This document shows positions 20,886-32,622 of a stretch of 64,000 nucleotides of DNA, in pieces. Source of the stretch: Closterium sp. NIES-65 (lineage: Eukaryota; Streptophyta; Zygnematophyceae; Desmidiales; Closteriaceae). Where the stretch lies: contig CANXME010001988.1 of NCBI GenBank assembly GCA_948144175.1, positions 1-64,000 of the forward strand. The letters are read 5' to 3'. Under the pieces are notes generated by a model that was not told the origin of the DNA, ran no database searches, and saw only the letters and a list, made by a program, of their open reading frames with translations. Position 1 is the stretch's first letter, and each line of letters starts with the position of its first letter. Both the position numbers and the translations under genes were made by a program.

Positions 20886-22338
20886 TGTTAAGAGACTAGC
20901 TTGGTAGGCAGGTGAAATAATAGGACGGCCTAGGCTTAGTAGCCTAGGCCAACGAGTTCGAGAGGATCGTGCCAAGGGTAAGTTGAAAAGAGGGCTTCAC
21001 TATAGGTTTCGATGAACATATAGCATGAGAACAAGGAAGGTGCACCACCTAACAAAGTTTACAATAACTACACTAACTACAGCTACAGGCAGTTACAAAT
21101 ATAAATAATATAAAGTCTGACACTCCCCCATAACTGCCTGCAGCAGCAGTTTGTGCAGAACACAACCTGCAGGGGTACACAAGCAACACAACCAAGATGA
21201 TAAACAAGCAACAGCAGGTACTGCAGGCGGGTTGACACTAACTGGTCACCCCCTCCATCACCTCACCCTCCTCCTTCCCCTCCCCCCACACTGCTGCAGG
21301 AGCAGCAGAGGGCGGGGGGGAAGAGAGGAGGGGTGGAGGGACGGCTGCTGGTTGCCTCACACCCGCCACCCCGGTGCCACTCCCCCTTCTCCCCCACACC
21401 GTCACACCCTCCCCCCCAGCGGCAGCTGCAGCAGTGGGAACGAAAGGAGGAGGAGGGGAAGGGAAGGAAATGACCCAAAGCTCCAACACCCGCCACCCCC
21501 ATACCCTCCCCCCCACGGCTGCAGGGAGACAAAGGAGGAGGGGGTGGGCGGGTAGAAAGCCGCAGAGCGGCTACCATGTGTCGGGGCGGGTAGTTCAGGG
21601 GCGGCTGTAGTGAGAGCGGGTGCGGAAAGGCCCGACGCTTGCCACGGGGCGCACGATGGGTAAGTTGAAGGTAAGGGCACCGTCGTGTGCCTCGGGGCGC
21701 ACGACGAGCAGGGCACCGTCGCGTGCCAGAGGCGGGTCCGCGACGGCTCAGTGCACCGCCGCAGGCGCCTAAGGCGGGTCCGTGACGGCTAGGTGCAACG
21801 CCGCAGGCGCCAAAGGCGGATCCGCGACGGCTAAGGGCACCACCGCGGGCGCCAAAGGCGGGTCCGCGACGGCTAAGAGCGCCGTCGCAGGCGCCAGAGG
21901 CGGGTCCGCGACGGCTAAGGGCGCCGTCGCAGGCGCCAAAGGGGGGTCCGCGACGGCTCAGGGCGCCGTCGCGGGCGCCAGAAGTAGGTCCGCGACGGGT
22001 AGAAAAGAAAAACGTCACGCGCCCGAGGCGCGTGACCAGAAATACAGCAGCGGAAGCATTGGGCGGGCCCACAGGCCAGGACGAAACTCGCTCTGCTACC
22101 ATGTTAAGAGACTAGCTTGGTAGGCAGGTGAAATAATAGGACGGCCTAGGCTTAGTAGCCTAGGCCAACGAGTTCAAGAGGATCGTGACAAGGGTAAGTT
22201 GAAAAGAGGGCTTCACTATAGGTTTCGATGAACATATAGCATGAGAACAAGGAAGGTGCACCACCTAACAAAGTTTACAATAACTACACTAACTACAGCT
22301 ACAGGCAGTTACAAATATAAATAATATAAAGTCTGACA
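20886..22338 (-). mobile_element. Non-autonomous LTR element, 237-bp LTRs
   Basis: Direct repeats 20886-21122 and 22102-22338 (237 bp, TGTTAAGAG...GTCTGACA), differing at two or three positions, are flanked by TCCTC (20881-20885 and 22339-22343). Minus orientation is set by the primer site: reading leftward from the right LTR gives TGGTAGCAGAG, and a CTCCCCCAT purine tract complement lies at the other end. The 979-bp interior has no pol. It holds GC-rich low-complexity sequence, including a tandem array at about 21730-21995 built on GGCGCCAAAGGCGGGTCCGC-like units. It splits the last exon of the unknown gene. Confidence 0.92.
21730..21995. repeat. Tandem GC-rich repeat in the non-autonomous element
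   Basis: About seven units of 36-48 bp share GCAGGCGCC, a GGCGGGTCCGCGACGGCTAA-like core and small indels. No reading frame looks selected. Confidence 0.7.
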
Positions 22339-22343
22339 TCCTC

Positions 22344-22572
22344 ATCTCAGAGATGGCCTTTTCCTCGCACCGCTCATCGAAGCTGAGAGTCGTGAAAACG
22401 GAAGCACACATTTCTGTGTTTGAAATTCCTGTTACAAAGGAAGCCGGTATAGTCGGGTTGGCTGCTTATTGCAAACGGAAATAAAAAGGCCCATATTGGC
22501 AGTAGTAGTCTACGTACTATGTATACACCATGTATATATGAAATAAGGTGGACGAATAAAGTGGCACTCATC
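22344..22572 (+). other. Last exon end and 3' flank of the unknown gene
   Basis: 22344-22484 completes the last exon (ISEMAFSSHRSS ... AAYCKRK, TAA at 22482-22484). 22485-22572 is AT-rich with AATAAA-like strings near 22480 and 22555, which could serve polyadenylation. It ends at the TCATC target site of the next element. Confidence 0.5.
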
Positions 22573-22702
22573 TGTGAAGAAACGAGAATGAAGAAGAGAG
22601 CGTTGCACTAGCAGCAGTTGGCATACATATAGGAAACCCTAATTGGGTTGTACTCGCTATAGAGTACCCCACTGCAGGCTAGACAATTATAACATTCTGA
22701 CA
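22573..22702 (-). repeat. 3' LTR of the outer non-autonomous element
   Basis: 130 bp, followed on its right by CACCCCCATAG, the complement of the polypurine tract. Confidence 0.9.
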
Positions 22703-23354
22703 CACCCCCATAGCCAAAGTGGGGTGTAATCAGCACAATGAGCAAGCAGGCATAGAGCAGAAGTTCACAATAGCGAGCAAAGCTAGAGTTAATCACAGCA
22801 GGCAAGTGAGGAGGAGGAGGAACTGTGGAGGGAGAGAAGATGGGAGGCAACGACAGAAGCTGCAGAGGCACGGGCACAGAAGCGGCGGACTCAGTGGCTA
22901 CCGAAGAAAGGGCGACGGACTACTAGAGTAGTTGGCTCCGCAGCTATAGACGAGCGGCAGGAACAACGGACCCACTGGTGACTGGTGCAACAGGCTCACT
23001 GGCTACTGAAGCAAGGGCGACGGACTACAGGCGCTGCAGGCGACACGACAGCTACCTTCACACAACCTCCTCCAACTGCCCCACACCCCTCGACACACAC
23101 CCCCTGCTCAAACCCTAGTTCCACTCCCACAGTACCCCCCTTTCACACACCCCTTGCTGCACCCTAGGTTCACTCACACCCCACCCCCTAGCACCACTCC
23201 GTCGACTCCCACACACCCACCCCCCTCAGCGGCAGCTGCAGCAGTGGGAGACAGAGGAGGAGGAGGAGCAGGGGAGACCACACACCCACCACCCCCTACT
23301 CGCCACCCCCACACCCTAACACAGGGCAGGGCGGGATGGCGGGTAGGGAGGTTA

Positions 23355-23385
23355 CGAGGGGGGGGGGGGGGGGGGGGGGGGGAGG
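23355..23385 (+). repeat. Long homopolymeric G run
   Basis: More than 20 consecutive G lie in the interior of the outer element, next to its nested insertion site. The length in any assembly is uncertain. Confidence 0.8.
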
Positions 23386-23741
23386 GGGTTGCCGACGCTG
23401 AGAAAAGTAGAACGAGAATGAATTGACTAAGGAATGGAAGTGATACAAATATGCAACCCTAGAAATGTGTACCCCATATAGGCTACCCCACTATAGCCTA
23501 CACAATATTAAAATTTGACACACCCCCATAGGCAAAGTGGGGGAGAACAAGGGGTCACAAGACCAGTCAAGCAAAGCAGACAAAGCTCAGGGTGGATCAC
23601 AACGTCACCACACAGTCCGAGCACAAGGTCAAGGCCACAAGGCCAGTTCACATGCAGGAGTACACATATATATATAAGGCTAAACAAGCAAGAGCAGATA
23701 TATATATATATATATATATACATGAAAGGGTACAAGCAAGG

Positions 23742-26700
23742 TCAAGTGGTGAGCAGGTGAGGCAAGACAGGCACAAGACCCAGCTGAGTGCAGAAGCGCT
23801 GATGATCACAAGGCGGAAGTGCCTTGGTGAAAACATCAGCAGTGTTGGCCTCAGAGGCCACGTACGCAAGTCGCAACTGACCACGCTGCTGCAACTCACG
23901 AGCAAGAAAGTAGCGGAGAGCAATGTGCTTCGTTCTGTGCTCCAGGCACTGCTCCCGACACAAGGCCAGCATGGCCTTGTTGTCTACATACAGCACTGGA
24001 GGAGAACGAGGCGCCTCTCCTAGGTCAGTCAGCAAGTAGGTGAGCCAGCGAAGCTCCTGTGAAGCCATGGCCCCGGCGTAGATCTCAGCCTCACAACTGG
24101 AGCCAAGAACAGAAGACGAGCGAGTAGCCCGCCACGAAACAGAGCCGGAACCAAGACTGAAGGTGTAACCCTGTGACGACCGCTGCGTAGCCTGGTCGTC
24201 AGCCCAAGAAGCGTCCGCGTGCCCAGTGAGGACCACTGGACTCCGCCCTCCAAGCACTAGCCCCATGCCCGACGTACTGCACAAGTAGCGCAACACCCTC
24301 TTCGCTGCAGCCATGTGCTCTGGTCTGTGTCTCCCAGGAGCAACATAGCGTGCAAGAATGCTAAGAGGGAATGCGAGGTCAGGTCGTGTGCAGGTCATCA
24401 GGTACATGAGGCAGCCAACAAGCTCTGGGTACGGGCCACTCGACTCTACGGACTCATCCTAAGGCAGAGCTGAGAGCGAGTGGCGAGTAGACAGAGGAGT
24501 GGCCTGAGGCGAGGAGTACGTGAAGCCGAAGCGCTGAAGGACCTGCTGCACCATGTGTGACTGAGTCAAGGTAATGGTGCGGCGTGCTCTGTCCCGGGTG
24601 ATCTGCAAGCCAAGGTAGCTGCGCAGTTCACCCAGGTCTGTGCACGTGTGTCTCTTCTGCAGCTCGGACTTCACGTGGGCGAGTCCAGCAGTGTCAGCTG
24701 TGGCAAAGACCAAGTCGTCGACGTACACGAGGATGTAGAACGGCGGCAGAGAGGTGTCGGTGCGCAGAAACAACGACGGGTCAGCAGTAGAGGGAGCAAA
24801 CCCAAGAGCCGCAAGCGTAGTCCTCAGTGTGTCGTGCCACTCACGCGGTGCCTGGTGGAGACCGTAGACTGGTTGTCGGATGCTCCACTGGGTGCCAGGA
24901 GGGAAAGTCCCAGTGAAGCCAGGTGGACGGCGCAGCCAGATCTCCTCGTGCAGGCTACCCTGAAGGAATGTAGTGCTGAAGTCAAGGGAGTGAAGCTCGT
25001 AGTCACGCTGAGCGGCTATGTGCAGCAGCACCCGAAGAGTGGTCATCTTCGGGGTGGGAGAGAAGGTCTGAAAGTAGTCAACTCCCTGCCGCTAACTGAA
25101 GCCACGAGCCACGTACCGCGGCTTGAAGACAGGTGGAGAGCCCGGCGGCCGCTTCACCCTGAAGATCCACATGCCACTGACGATGTTCGCCCCAGGAGGA
25201 GGAACCGCGTCAACGTAGGTGTCTGTGGACTTCTAGGAAGCCATCTCTGCATCCATAGCTGCCTGCCACTGAGAGGAGTAGGGACCCTCTATCGCCTCCG
25301 CGTAAGCAGCAGCCAGACACTGGAACTCCTCCTGTCTGTCCTCAAGGACGTCCGTGCCAAGAGCACACTCACCCCCGACGGACGGAGGACAGACACACAC
25401 AGACTCAGCAACTCATCTAGCAGCGTAGTCTAGACGACAGCGAGCAGCAAAGTCGACGAGCTCAGCAACAAGAGCAGACGCAGCAGTGGACTCAAAAGAG
25501 GGGTCAGTGACGACAGTAGCAAGGAGACGCGTGACGGTAGGACTGGCAGCACGAAGAGAGTCCGACTCTGGGTCGGCAAGAGCAGGAAGAGAGGACTCAG
25601 GAGGAGAAGGCAAAGGGACACGCAGAGGAGCAGTGGACGGACGTAGAGACATCCGGTGCATGCCAGGGACAGGAGGAGGACGCTGACGCGAACCGCGACC
25701 ACAAGCGCAAGCAGCACGAATAGGCGACGCGGGACGAGACGCAGGCTCACGACACTCAGCAAGACCTCCAGTGGGACCAGTGTAGGGAGAAGGAGCAGGC
25801 AGTGGGGAGGCCGGCGGTAACTGTGACTGTGACTAGACAGGCGGTGGACACTCTAAGGGAGGAGGAAGACCAAGAACCTGCTGAAGGAGCGGAACAAAGT
25901 ACGGCTGAGGCCGCGCGGCGACTCCAGACACAGCAGGGACAGCACCAGCACCCCCAGTGGCAGCACCAACGCCAACAGCACCTCCAGCTCCAGTACCTCC
26001 AGCAGCACCAGCAGCACCCGCAGCAGGACCGCCGCTAGGACTGACAGCAGTAGCTCCAGCGCCAACACCCTCAGCAGCTCCGACTCCAGTCGCACTCGCA
26101 GGCCCAGCAGCTCCAGCACTCCCAGGGCGAACACCTCCGAGATCGGCTGCACCAGAACCCTCAGCAGCCGAAGAAGCACCTGCTCCAGCAGTACGCCTCC
26201 AGCGCCGGGCAAACCACTCGCGCAGCTCCTGTGGAGAGAGCGGCTCCCGCCGAGACGAAGCACCCGAAGAACCTCAAGGCCCAGCACCACCAGACGCCAC
26301 ACGGGTAGGTCCAGCGGCCGCTGGCTCCGCACCACCAAGCTCACTAGCTCCAGACGCAGCACCCCCAGGCTCAACACCCCCAGTCGTAGCACCCCCGGGC
26401 TCAGCACCCCCAGTCGCAGTACCCCCAGGCTCAGCACCCCCAGTCGTAGCACCCCTAGGCTCAGTACCCCCAGTCGCAGCACCCCCAGACTCAGCACCCC
26501 CAGGCTCAGCACCCACGCGCGCAGCACCCACAGAGTCAGCACCCCCAGGCTCAGCACCCGCAGCAGTACCAGAGTCACCAGCAACCTCGACCGGCTCGAC
26601 TGCGTCTACCTGGGACAAACCTGAAGAGGCAGGACCCAAAGGGGGGAGGGGGTCTACCGGGGGGGGACCTGGCACAAGGAAGTGCGGTGGTGGGGGGAGG

Positions 26701-28055
26701 GAAGGAGTGCGGTAGGGTAAGAGGCGGTAGTAGGCGACTGACTCGTCGAAGGTGACGTCCTGGGAGGACAGAACACGACGAAAGGTGGGGTGGTAGAACT
26801 GCCACCCAGGGGCGTCAGGGGGGAAGCCAAGGAAGACACAGGGAGCAGCACGAGAGGACAGCTTGTCCGTAGACAAGTCGCGGATAAACGCCCGAGATCC
26901 CCAGAAACGGAACGCAGACGCATCGCCGACCTTCCCGGTCCACAGCAAGGCTGGGGAGGTCTCCGGCCTGGAGACTCTGGGGTGAAGGTTGATCTGATGC
27001 GCCGCGTACCGAACCGCAAACGGCCACAGAAAATGGGGGGCAGCCGCATGCATCATGGACGTACGAGTGACGTCCATGACCATGCCAATGCGGCGCTCAG
27101 CAATCCCATTTTGCTGTGAAGAGTCCGGTAGCGTGAAGGTCTGTCGAATGCCTCGCGCATGTCAGTAGGCTCGCAGAAGGCCAGAGGAGAACTCTCCGCC
27201 TCGGTCAGAGTGCAGACAAAGAACAGGAAAGTCCGAGCCGAAGCTCCTCCTGAGCTGAAGACGAGCTGCGCGGATCCAGTCGATCAACACCTCAGCGACA
27301 TCACCCTTGCTGCGCAAGGGGAAAACTGAGGTGGAACGCGAGTAGTCGTCAACCACCAGCAGGAAGTAGCGCTCGTGACCCTGTCCACGGACGCGGGCTG
27401 GGCCCGACACGTCCATGTGAAGCGTCTGCAGCGGGGCCTCTGTCAGGGGAAATTGAGAGGAGTGAGGGGCAGCCCAGAGCCGCCCCTCGACATAGGGGAC
27501 ATAGGAAGGACCAGGCCCCGGAGGAAGGGGAGGGAGGGACCGGGAAAGACCAGAGACAAGGACACGGGAAGCCATGCCTCGGAGACGAGGCAGGGAGGGG
27601 TGACCAAGACGGTGGTGCCAGAGGAGAGTCTCGTGAGACAGGAGGCGACACGAGCAGGGGGCAGACTCTGGACCAGACCTGGACGCTGCAGCAAACACCT
27701 GACCCGACGCAGCTACCTGACCAGACGCAGTGACTGGAGGAGACGCAGTGGTCAGTGTGTACAGGCTCGACCCCGGCCGACGTGTAAACGTGGCCAGGTG
27801 TAGGCCTGTCCGAGCGTCCGTGGAGTGGGTCACCCGCTGACTCGCAGGAGTGAACTGGTGAACCCCCGTATCCTGCAGGTCAGCACCACTCACCAAGTTC
27901 GTAGAGAACGAGGGGAGGTAAAGACCCGACAAGGTGCCAGAGGGGGCAGCCGGACACGGGAGGACAATGGAGAAGTGAGAGAGGACAGGACCCCCAGAGG
28001 GGTCTGCTAGGGAGACTGCAAGTGGCCGACCAAGCGGCGTGAGTGTGGTGCGGTC
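23742..28055 (-). pseudogene. Integrase, RT and RNase H remnants of copia copy 2
   Basis: Blocks in order: GAG-pre-integrase and integrase (27162-27932, HHRLGHPSLPRL, VVDDYSRSTS, LHSDRGGEFSSG; then MVMDVTRTSMMHAAAPHF from 27083), linker (26274-26600), RT (24459-25046, FSTTFLQGSLHEEIW and YVDDLVFA) and RNase H (23742-24407, GHADASWADD and VDNKAMLAL). Stops lie where intact copies have coding triplets, for example 25092-25094 (CAG to TAG) and 25233-25235 (TGG to TAG), with a frameshift near 27155. Confidence 0.87.
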
Positions 28056-29609
28056 TCAAAAGAAGGAGCGAGAAGCCCCTGAGTCAAGTGTGAAGGTGAG
28101 GGAGGCCGAGGCCGACGTGGTACCTGAGAGCGCAGACTCACCAGCACCTGAGGGCGCGGACGCACTGGCACCTAGAGCAGCAGCCTCACCAGTACCTAGA
28201 GCAGCAGTACCAATGCCCGGGTCGGGCGGGAAACACCGGTAACAGTCACCCTCATCACTAGTAGTCACAGCATACATGGCAGCAAGGATAGCATCAAAGT
28301 CAAGATCAAAGATAGCTACGCCTGCCCTAGACAGCTCTCCCCAGCGGGGGATCTCACTAGCCTCCGGAAACTGCTGACGCCAAGCGTCCGTCAGGCGGCC
28401 AAAGCAGCGCTGGGTGGGGTGAGCACCCCTACACTGCTCACCCGCGCGGTCGCCGGAGCGAAGGACGTAGGTGCACGGGCCAAAATCCCCACCACGCTGA
28501 CGCTGCGTGTACCACTCACGGAGCAGCTGAGGAGGGGGGATGTCCCGAGAACGCTGCTGCTGCTGCTGCTGACGCTGACCACTCCCGGAGCCGCTCCGCT
28601 GCAAAGCACCACCCCGACCAGCTCCACCTCCTCCACCACCGCCGCCTCCACCTCCGCCACCACCGCCGCCTCCGCTCCCACCGCTACCGCCAACGCCGCC
28701 TCCGCCTCCGCCGCTGCCACCGCCACCTCCACCCCCGCCACCACTCCCACCGCCACCCCCACTCCCTCCGCCGCCTCCACCGCCACCTCCACCACCCCCG
28801 CTAGCCCCACCCGCGCCCTTGCCCCCCTTGCCCTTGCCAGAGCGGCGTCTCCCGCTAGGGGCAGACGCCGCACCGACCGACTCAAGACCAACGAGGTCGG
28901 CCGCAGCAGCAGAGGCGACAGAGGGCAACAGGGGGGAAGGGGAACACCCCTCAAAGATGGGGGTGCGAGGGTCACCACGAGAGGCTCCTACAGCGACTAT
29001 GCTCTTCTCCGCCGCTAGGAGGGCCTTCTCTAGGAGGTCAACAGTGAGAGTGGTGGGACAGACTGAGAGGAAGTGGTCCCTGACTACGCGAAGGGAGTCA
29101 GGGAGGCGGGTGACTAAATAATAGAGAGTGATGTATATGGGGGGGGGGTTGTTGGTGCAGAACTCAGCAGGAAGCGCGGCGCGGTAGCGAGTGTCACTAG
29201 TGCGGAGGTGCGTAATGAGGTCAGGGACTGTGGGAAAGGCAGCAAGGTCAAGAAAGAGGTACGGTAGCATGAGGCGGCTCAGTGCAGCAGTGGCAGGGGA
29301 AGAGTAGCGTGCAACTACAACGTCGTACAAGGTCTGAGCACTCTTGTACTGACTAAAGTGCGCGCGCTCAGTGGTAGGCAGGTGGTGACGCACAGCAAGA
29401 CGTGCAGCAGCATCGCGAGTGGCCCACTGGGAGCGAACAGTGGCGTCGGCATCGGCAGCAGGGGCACGGGAAGCACCAGAGGTGAGGTCAAAGAGGGAAA
29501 GACCGTCTGCCCTATCGCACTGTAGGAAAAGGTGCAGGTCATCCACCCAAACCTCAAAGTCAATGGCTCGACCCTCAGCGTCAAAAGCGAGAACACTGGG
29601 GGTAGCCAT
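28056..29609 (-). pseudogene. Gag and start of protease of copia copy 2
   Basis: The 517-residue frame starts MATPSVLAFDAEGRAIDFEV, as in all copies. It contains a capsid-like helical region, a Gly-rich tract of about 90 residues (about residues 270-345), a knuckle-like GEQCRGAHPTQRC segment, and stops just after DSGASRSFF. The intact element continues RDRTT there, so CGA has become TGA. It would yield a Gag without Pol. Confidence 0.88.
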
Positions 29610-29739
29610 GACAACAGTGGACTAGCAGTACAACTGTAGGACAGGGGCAGTGCAGTGACAGAAGCGCTGCTCTCACCAGGCAGGGCGGGTCTGGCAGCTC
29701 AGCGGTACAGCAGCACGGCATCACGGCTGCTCGGACGGC

Positions 29740-30600
29740 ACTGTAGCAACTGCGGCTCCGTGGCACCAGCGGCTCGGCTCCTCAGGCGGCTCAGGCGGCT
29801 CAGGCGGCTCGGGTGGCTCGGGCGGCTCGGGCGGCTCAGGAGAGTCAGGCGGCTCGGGCGGCTCGGGCAGCTCGGGCAGGTCGGGCGGCTCGGGAGGCTC
29901 GGGCGGTTCGGGCGGCTCGGGCGGCGCAGGCGGTGTAGGGTGGCAGGGCCGCTGGTGCGAGGGGCGGCTGGGCCGCTGAGAAGAAGGGCGGCGGGGCCGC
30001 TGAGTAGGGCGGCGGGGCCGCTGAGGAGAAGGGCGGCGGGGCCGCTGAGTAGGGCAGCGGGGCCGCTGAGGAGAAGGGCGGCGAGGCCGCTGAGTAGGGC
30101 GGCGGGGCCGCTGAGGAGAAGGGCGGCGGGGCCGCTGAGTAGGGCGGCGGGGCCGCTGAGGAGAAGGGCGGCGGGGCCGCTGAGTAGGGCGGCGGGGCCG
30201 CTGAGGAGAAGGGTGGCGGGGCCGCTGAGTAGGGCGGCGGGGCTGCTGAGGAGAAGGGCGGCGGGGCCGCTGAGTAGGGCGGCGGGGCCGCAGCGAGGGA
30301 GGTAGCGGGGCCGCAGCAAAGGGCGGCGGGGCCGCTGAGATGGGTGGCGGGGCCGCAATGTGGGGCGACGGGGCCGCCGAGAAAGGGCGGGGCCGCAGCG
30401 ACGGGCGGCGAGGCCGCGGAGACGGGCGGCGGGGCCGCGGAGACGGGCAGCGGGGCCGCAATGCGGGGCGAAGGGGCCGCTGTGACGGGCGGCGGGGCCG
30501 CACTAAAGGGCGGCGGGGCCGAAACGACGGGCGGCGGGGCCGCTAGGGGAAGGGGCCGCGAGGGCGATAGGGTGATAGGGCCACTAGGGCGTAGGGGTCG
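29740..30600 (-). repeat. GC-rich tandem arrays in the copy 2 leader
   Basis: A first array of GGCTCGGGC-like units (about 29770-29940) is followed by about ten 42-bp units alternating GCCGCTGAGTAGGGCGGCGG with GCTGAGGAGAAGGGCGGC (about 29960-30290), then looser GCGGGGCCGC units. Long ORFs appear on both strands only because the array lacks stops. Confidence 0.8.
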
Positions 30601-31587
30601 CTAGGGCGGCTCGGCGAGGTGAGAGCCCGGAGCGCGACTCGGGCGGAGCGCGCTTCGGGGAGGAGAGAGAAATAAAAAAAAATGAAACTCGATGTGGTGG
30701 GCCCTAGGCACAGTTCCCAAGGGGGAACCTGCTCGATACCATGAGAAAAGTAGAACGAGAATGAATTGACTAAGGAATGGAAGTGATACAAATATGCAAC
30801 CCTAGAAATGTGTACCCCATATAGGCTACCCCACTATAGCCTACACAATATTATAATTTGACAGACGCGCGGCCTCCCAGGGCGCCAAAACAGGCGGCAG
30901 AAGGGGCGACGCTCGCCCCCCCCGCCGCGCGGCCCCCCTCAGGTCGCCTCGACAGGCGACGGGAAAAGAGGGGGGGGGCGGTGCACGGGCCCCCGGTGCG
31001 CCGCGACAGGCGACGGAGCATGGCCGGGGCGGGGCCGGGGCAGGGTCGAGGCAGGGCCGAAAGGGGCGGCGACAGGGCCGCAAGTGGCGGCGACAGGGCC
31101 GCTGGAGGCGGCGACGGGGCCGATAGGGGCGGGGACGGGGCCGCTAGGGGCGGCAACGGGGCCGGTGGTGGCGGCGACGGGGCCGATAGGGGCGGCGACG
31201 GGGCCCCGAAGGGGCCGTGAGGGGCCTGGAAGGGCGGCGACGGGCCACTAGGGGCGGCGACGGGGCCGCGAAGGGGCCGCGAGGGGCCTGAAAGGGCGGC
31301 GACGGGGCCGCTAGGGGCGGCGACGGGGCCGCGAAAGGGCCGCGAGGGGCCTGGAAGGGCGGCAACGGGGCCGCTAGGGGCGGCGACGGGGCTGCGAAGT
31401 GGCCTCGAGGGGCCGAGAAGGGCGGCGACGGGGCCGCTAAGGGCGGAGCGAGGGGCCGTGAGAGGGGCCTCTAGGAGGGGAAGAGAAAAAAAAGTCCGTC
31501 GCACGCCACGGGGCGTGCAACACACAGAGTAGTAGCGGAAGCAAGTAGGTGGGCCCACAGGCCAGGAGCGTAGATGCTCTAATAGCA

Positions 31588-31717
31588 TGTGAAGAAACGA
31601 GAATGAAGAAGAAAGCGTTGCACTAGCAGAAGTTGGCATACATATAGGAAACCCTAATTGGGTTGTACTCGCTATAGAGTACCCCACTGCAGGCTAGACA
31701 ATTATAACATTCTGACA
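31588..31717 (-). repeat. 5' LTR of the outer non-autonomous element
   Basis: 130 bp, two differences from 22573-22702. The TCATC duplication follows. Confidence 0.9.
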
Positions 31718-31722
31718 TCATC

Positions 31723-32064
31723 ATGAGTGTCAGCGCTTGCATCTGCAGGTTAAAAAATGCAACCACATTATGTCGGTAAACAATAATAGGTGACAAATTT
31801 ATTATAACGAATTGAAGATTGTACGTACAAGCACGCAGAATCTATAACGGGTTTACAGTACAGTAAACAATAATAGGTGACAAATTTATTATAACGAATC
31901 GAAGTAAATTATGTATTATATACTCAAAGCATGGTGTGATTATACGACACGGAACTATAACAGGAGAATTAAGTATAATTATAATCTCTCGGACATATAC
32001 GCAATGGATCCATACTGTCGAGCTTGTAACGAGGCACATTATAGGCGGTGTGTTGAGCCAACAC
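31723..32064. other. AT-rich flank between two insertions
   Basis: This is the continuation of host sequence from 22572 after removing the outer element. Two similar stretches, AACAATAATAGGTGACAAAT at about 31781 and 31867, form a short direct repeat about 85 bp apart. No coding sequence is evident. Confidence 0.5.
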
Positions 32065-32440
32065 TGTCAGAATCCCAACCACTAGACCATTGGGATAAAA
32101 GGGCTTGTTTCAGTAGCGGGTCAGTGCGCCCATAACCCCCCAGGAAAACGAGCCTGTAACCCCCCTTAGGATTGATCGGGATCTCACAGTGTAGCTCTAC
32201 TGACACCCCCCCACACTGGGAGGCCCAGGACTGAGCACAGTGGCAATGGCCAACATGTGCATACACCGGGATTCGAACCCGAGACCGCTCTGATACCATG
32301 TCAGAATCCCAACCACTAGACCATTGGGATAAAAGGGCTTGTTTCAGTAGCGGGTCAGTGCGCCCATAACCCCCCAGGCAAACACGCCTGTAACCCCCCT
32401 TAGGATCGATCGGGGATCTCACAGTGTAGCTCTACTGACA
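32065..32440 (-). mobile_element. TRIM, complete copy 2, without target duplication
   Basis: Terminal repeats 32065-32205 and 32299-32440 (141 and 142 bp, about four differences) surround a 93-bp interior. In minus orientation the interior starts TGGTATCAGAGC (32287-32298) and carries an intact B box (GGTTCGAATCC). The flanks are AACAC on the left and CACAA on the right, so no 5-bp duplication is seen. The right flank is the 3' untranslated region of a copia copy whose LTR is missing. The element therefore sits at a rearrangement joint. Confidence 0.88.
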
Positions 32441-32622
32441 CACAAGACCAGTCAAGCAAAGCAAAGCAAGCTCAGGGTGGATCACAAAGTCACCACACAT
32501 TACGAGCACAAGTTCAAGGCCACAAGGCCAGTTCACATGCAGGATTACACATATATATATATAAGGCTAGACAAGCAAGTGCAGGAGTATATATATATAT
32601 ATATATAACAGTACAAGTAAGC

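Larger units (their letters stand above)
9819..22484 (+). pseudogene. Unknown multi-exon gene broken by three retroelement insertions
   Basis: I do not recognise the family. Exon-like blocks: 9819-about 10126 (VPFRKPFDNEVEHVLACW), 10202-10514 (DPTYVYYDPSSRRKYFGRDE), about 10570-10800, about 10805-10980 (coiled-coil LLARLRAQDLELLDMRSRL), 11361-11563 (FPFAHFSPFVHEAMQVHF), 11739-12073 (DLPDAEMFWLDDALVERA), 20498-20610 (TYAAYKSSATPPQVVKLY), 20745-20885 plus 22344-22484 (EWYHQRLKAWAKHAIIER ... GLAAYCKRK, TAA). Phases agree at 11563/11739, 12073/20498 and 20610/20745. The frame also continues cleanly across the TRIM and across the LTR element once each duplicated target site is counted once. Shifts remain near 10561, 10800 and 11950. 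The gene was ordinary coding sequence before the insertions and is now probably dead. Confidence 0.5.
23399..30863 (-). mobile_element. Copia family A, copy 2: full-length but decayed
   Basis: LTRs at 23399-23520 and 30742-30863 (122 bp, TGAGAAAAG...TTTGACA, one difference) with target duplication GACGC (23394-23398 and 30864-30868). The primer site on the minus strand is TGGTATCGAGC. At 7,465 bp it has the full gag-pol layout of the intact element, but stops and frameshifts throughout. The leader (29640-30740) is a long GC-rich tandem array. Its 3' untranslated part contains TA microsatellites near 23660-23720. The single LTR difference suggests the coding decay could have come from copying of a defective template rather than great age. 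Confidence 0.92.
22573..31717 (-). mobile_element. Outer non-autonomous LTR element with a nested copia copy
   Basis: LTRs at 22573-22702 and 31588-31717 (130 bp, TGTGAAG...TTCTGACA, two differences) with target duplication TCATC (22568-22572 and 31718-31722). On the minus strand the primer site beside the right LTR is TGCTATTAGAGC, a variant of the initiator-Met type. Its own interior is 22703-23398 plus 30869-31587, about 1.4 kb of GC-rich and purine/pyrimidine-biased sequence with no pol. Copia copy 2 inserted into that interior. Confidence 0.9.

Noticed and set aside
23690-23725. TA repeats as a promoter or origin
   Set aside because: They are a TA microsatellite in the copia 3' untranslated region, present in all copies at the same place.
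29655-30503. Arg/Pro-rich ORFs on both strands
   Set aside because: They arise from a tandem GC-rich array without stops in the copia leader. There is no start context or homology.
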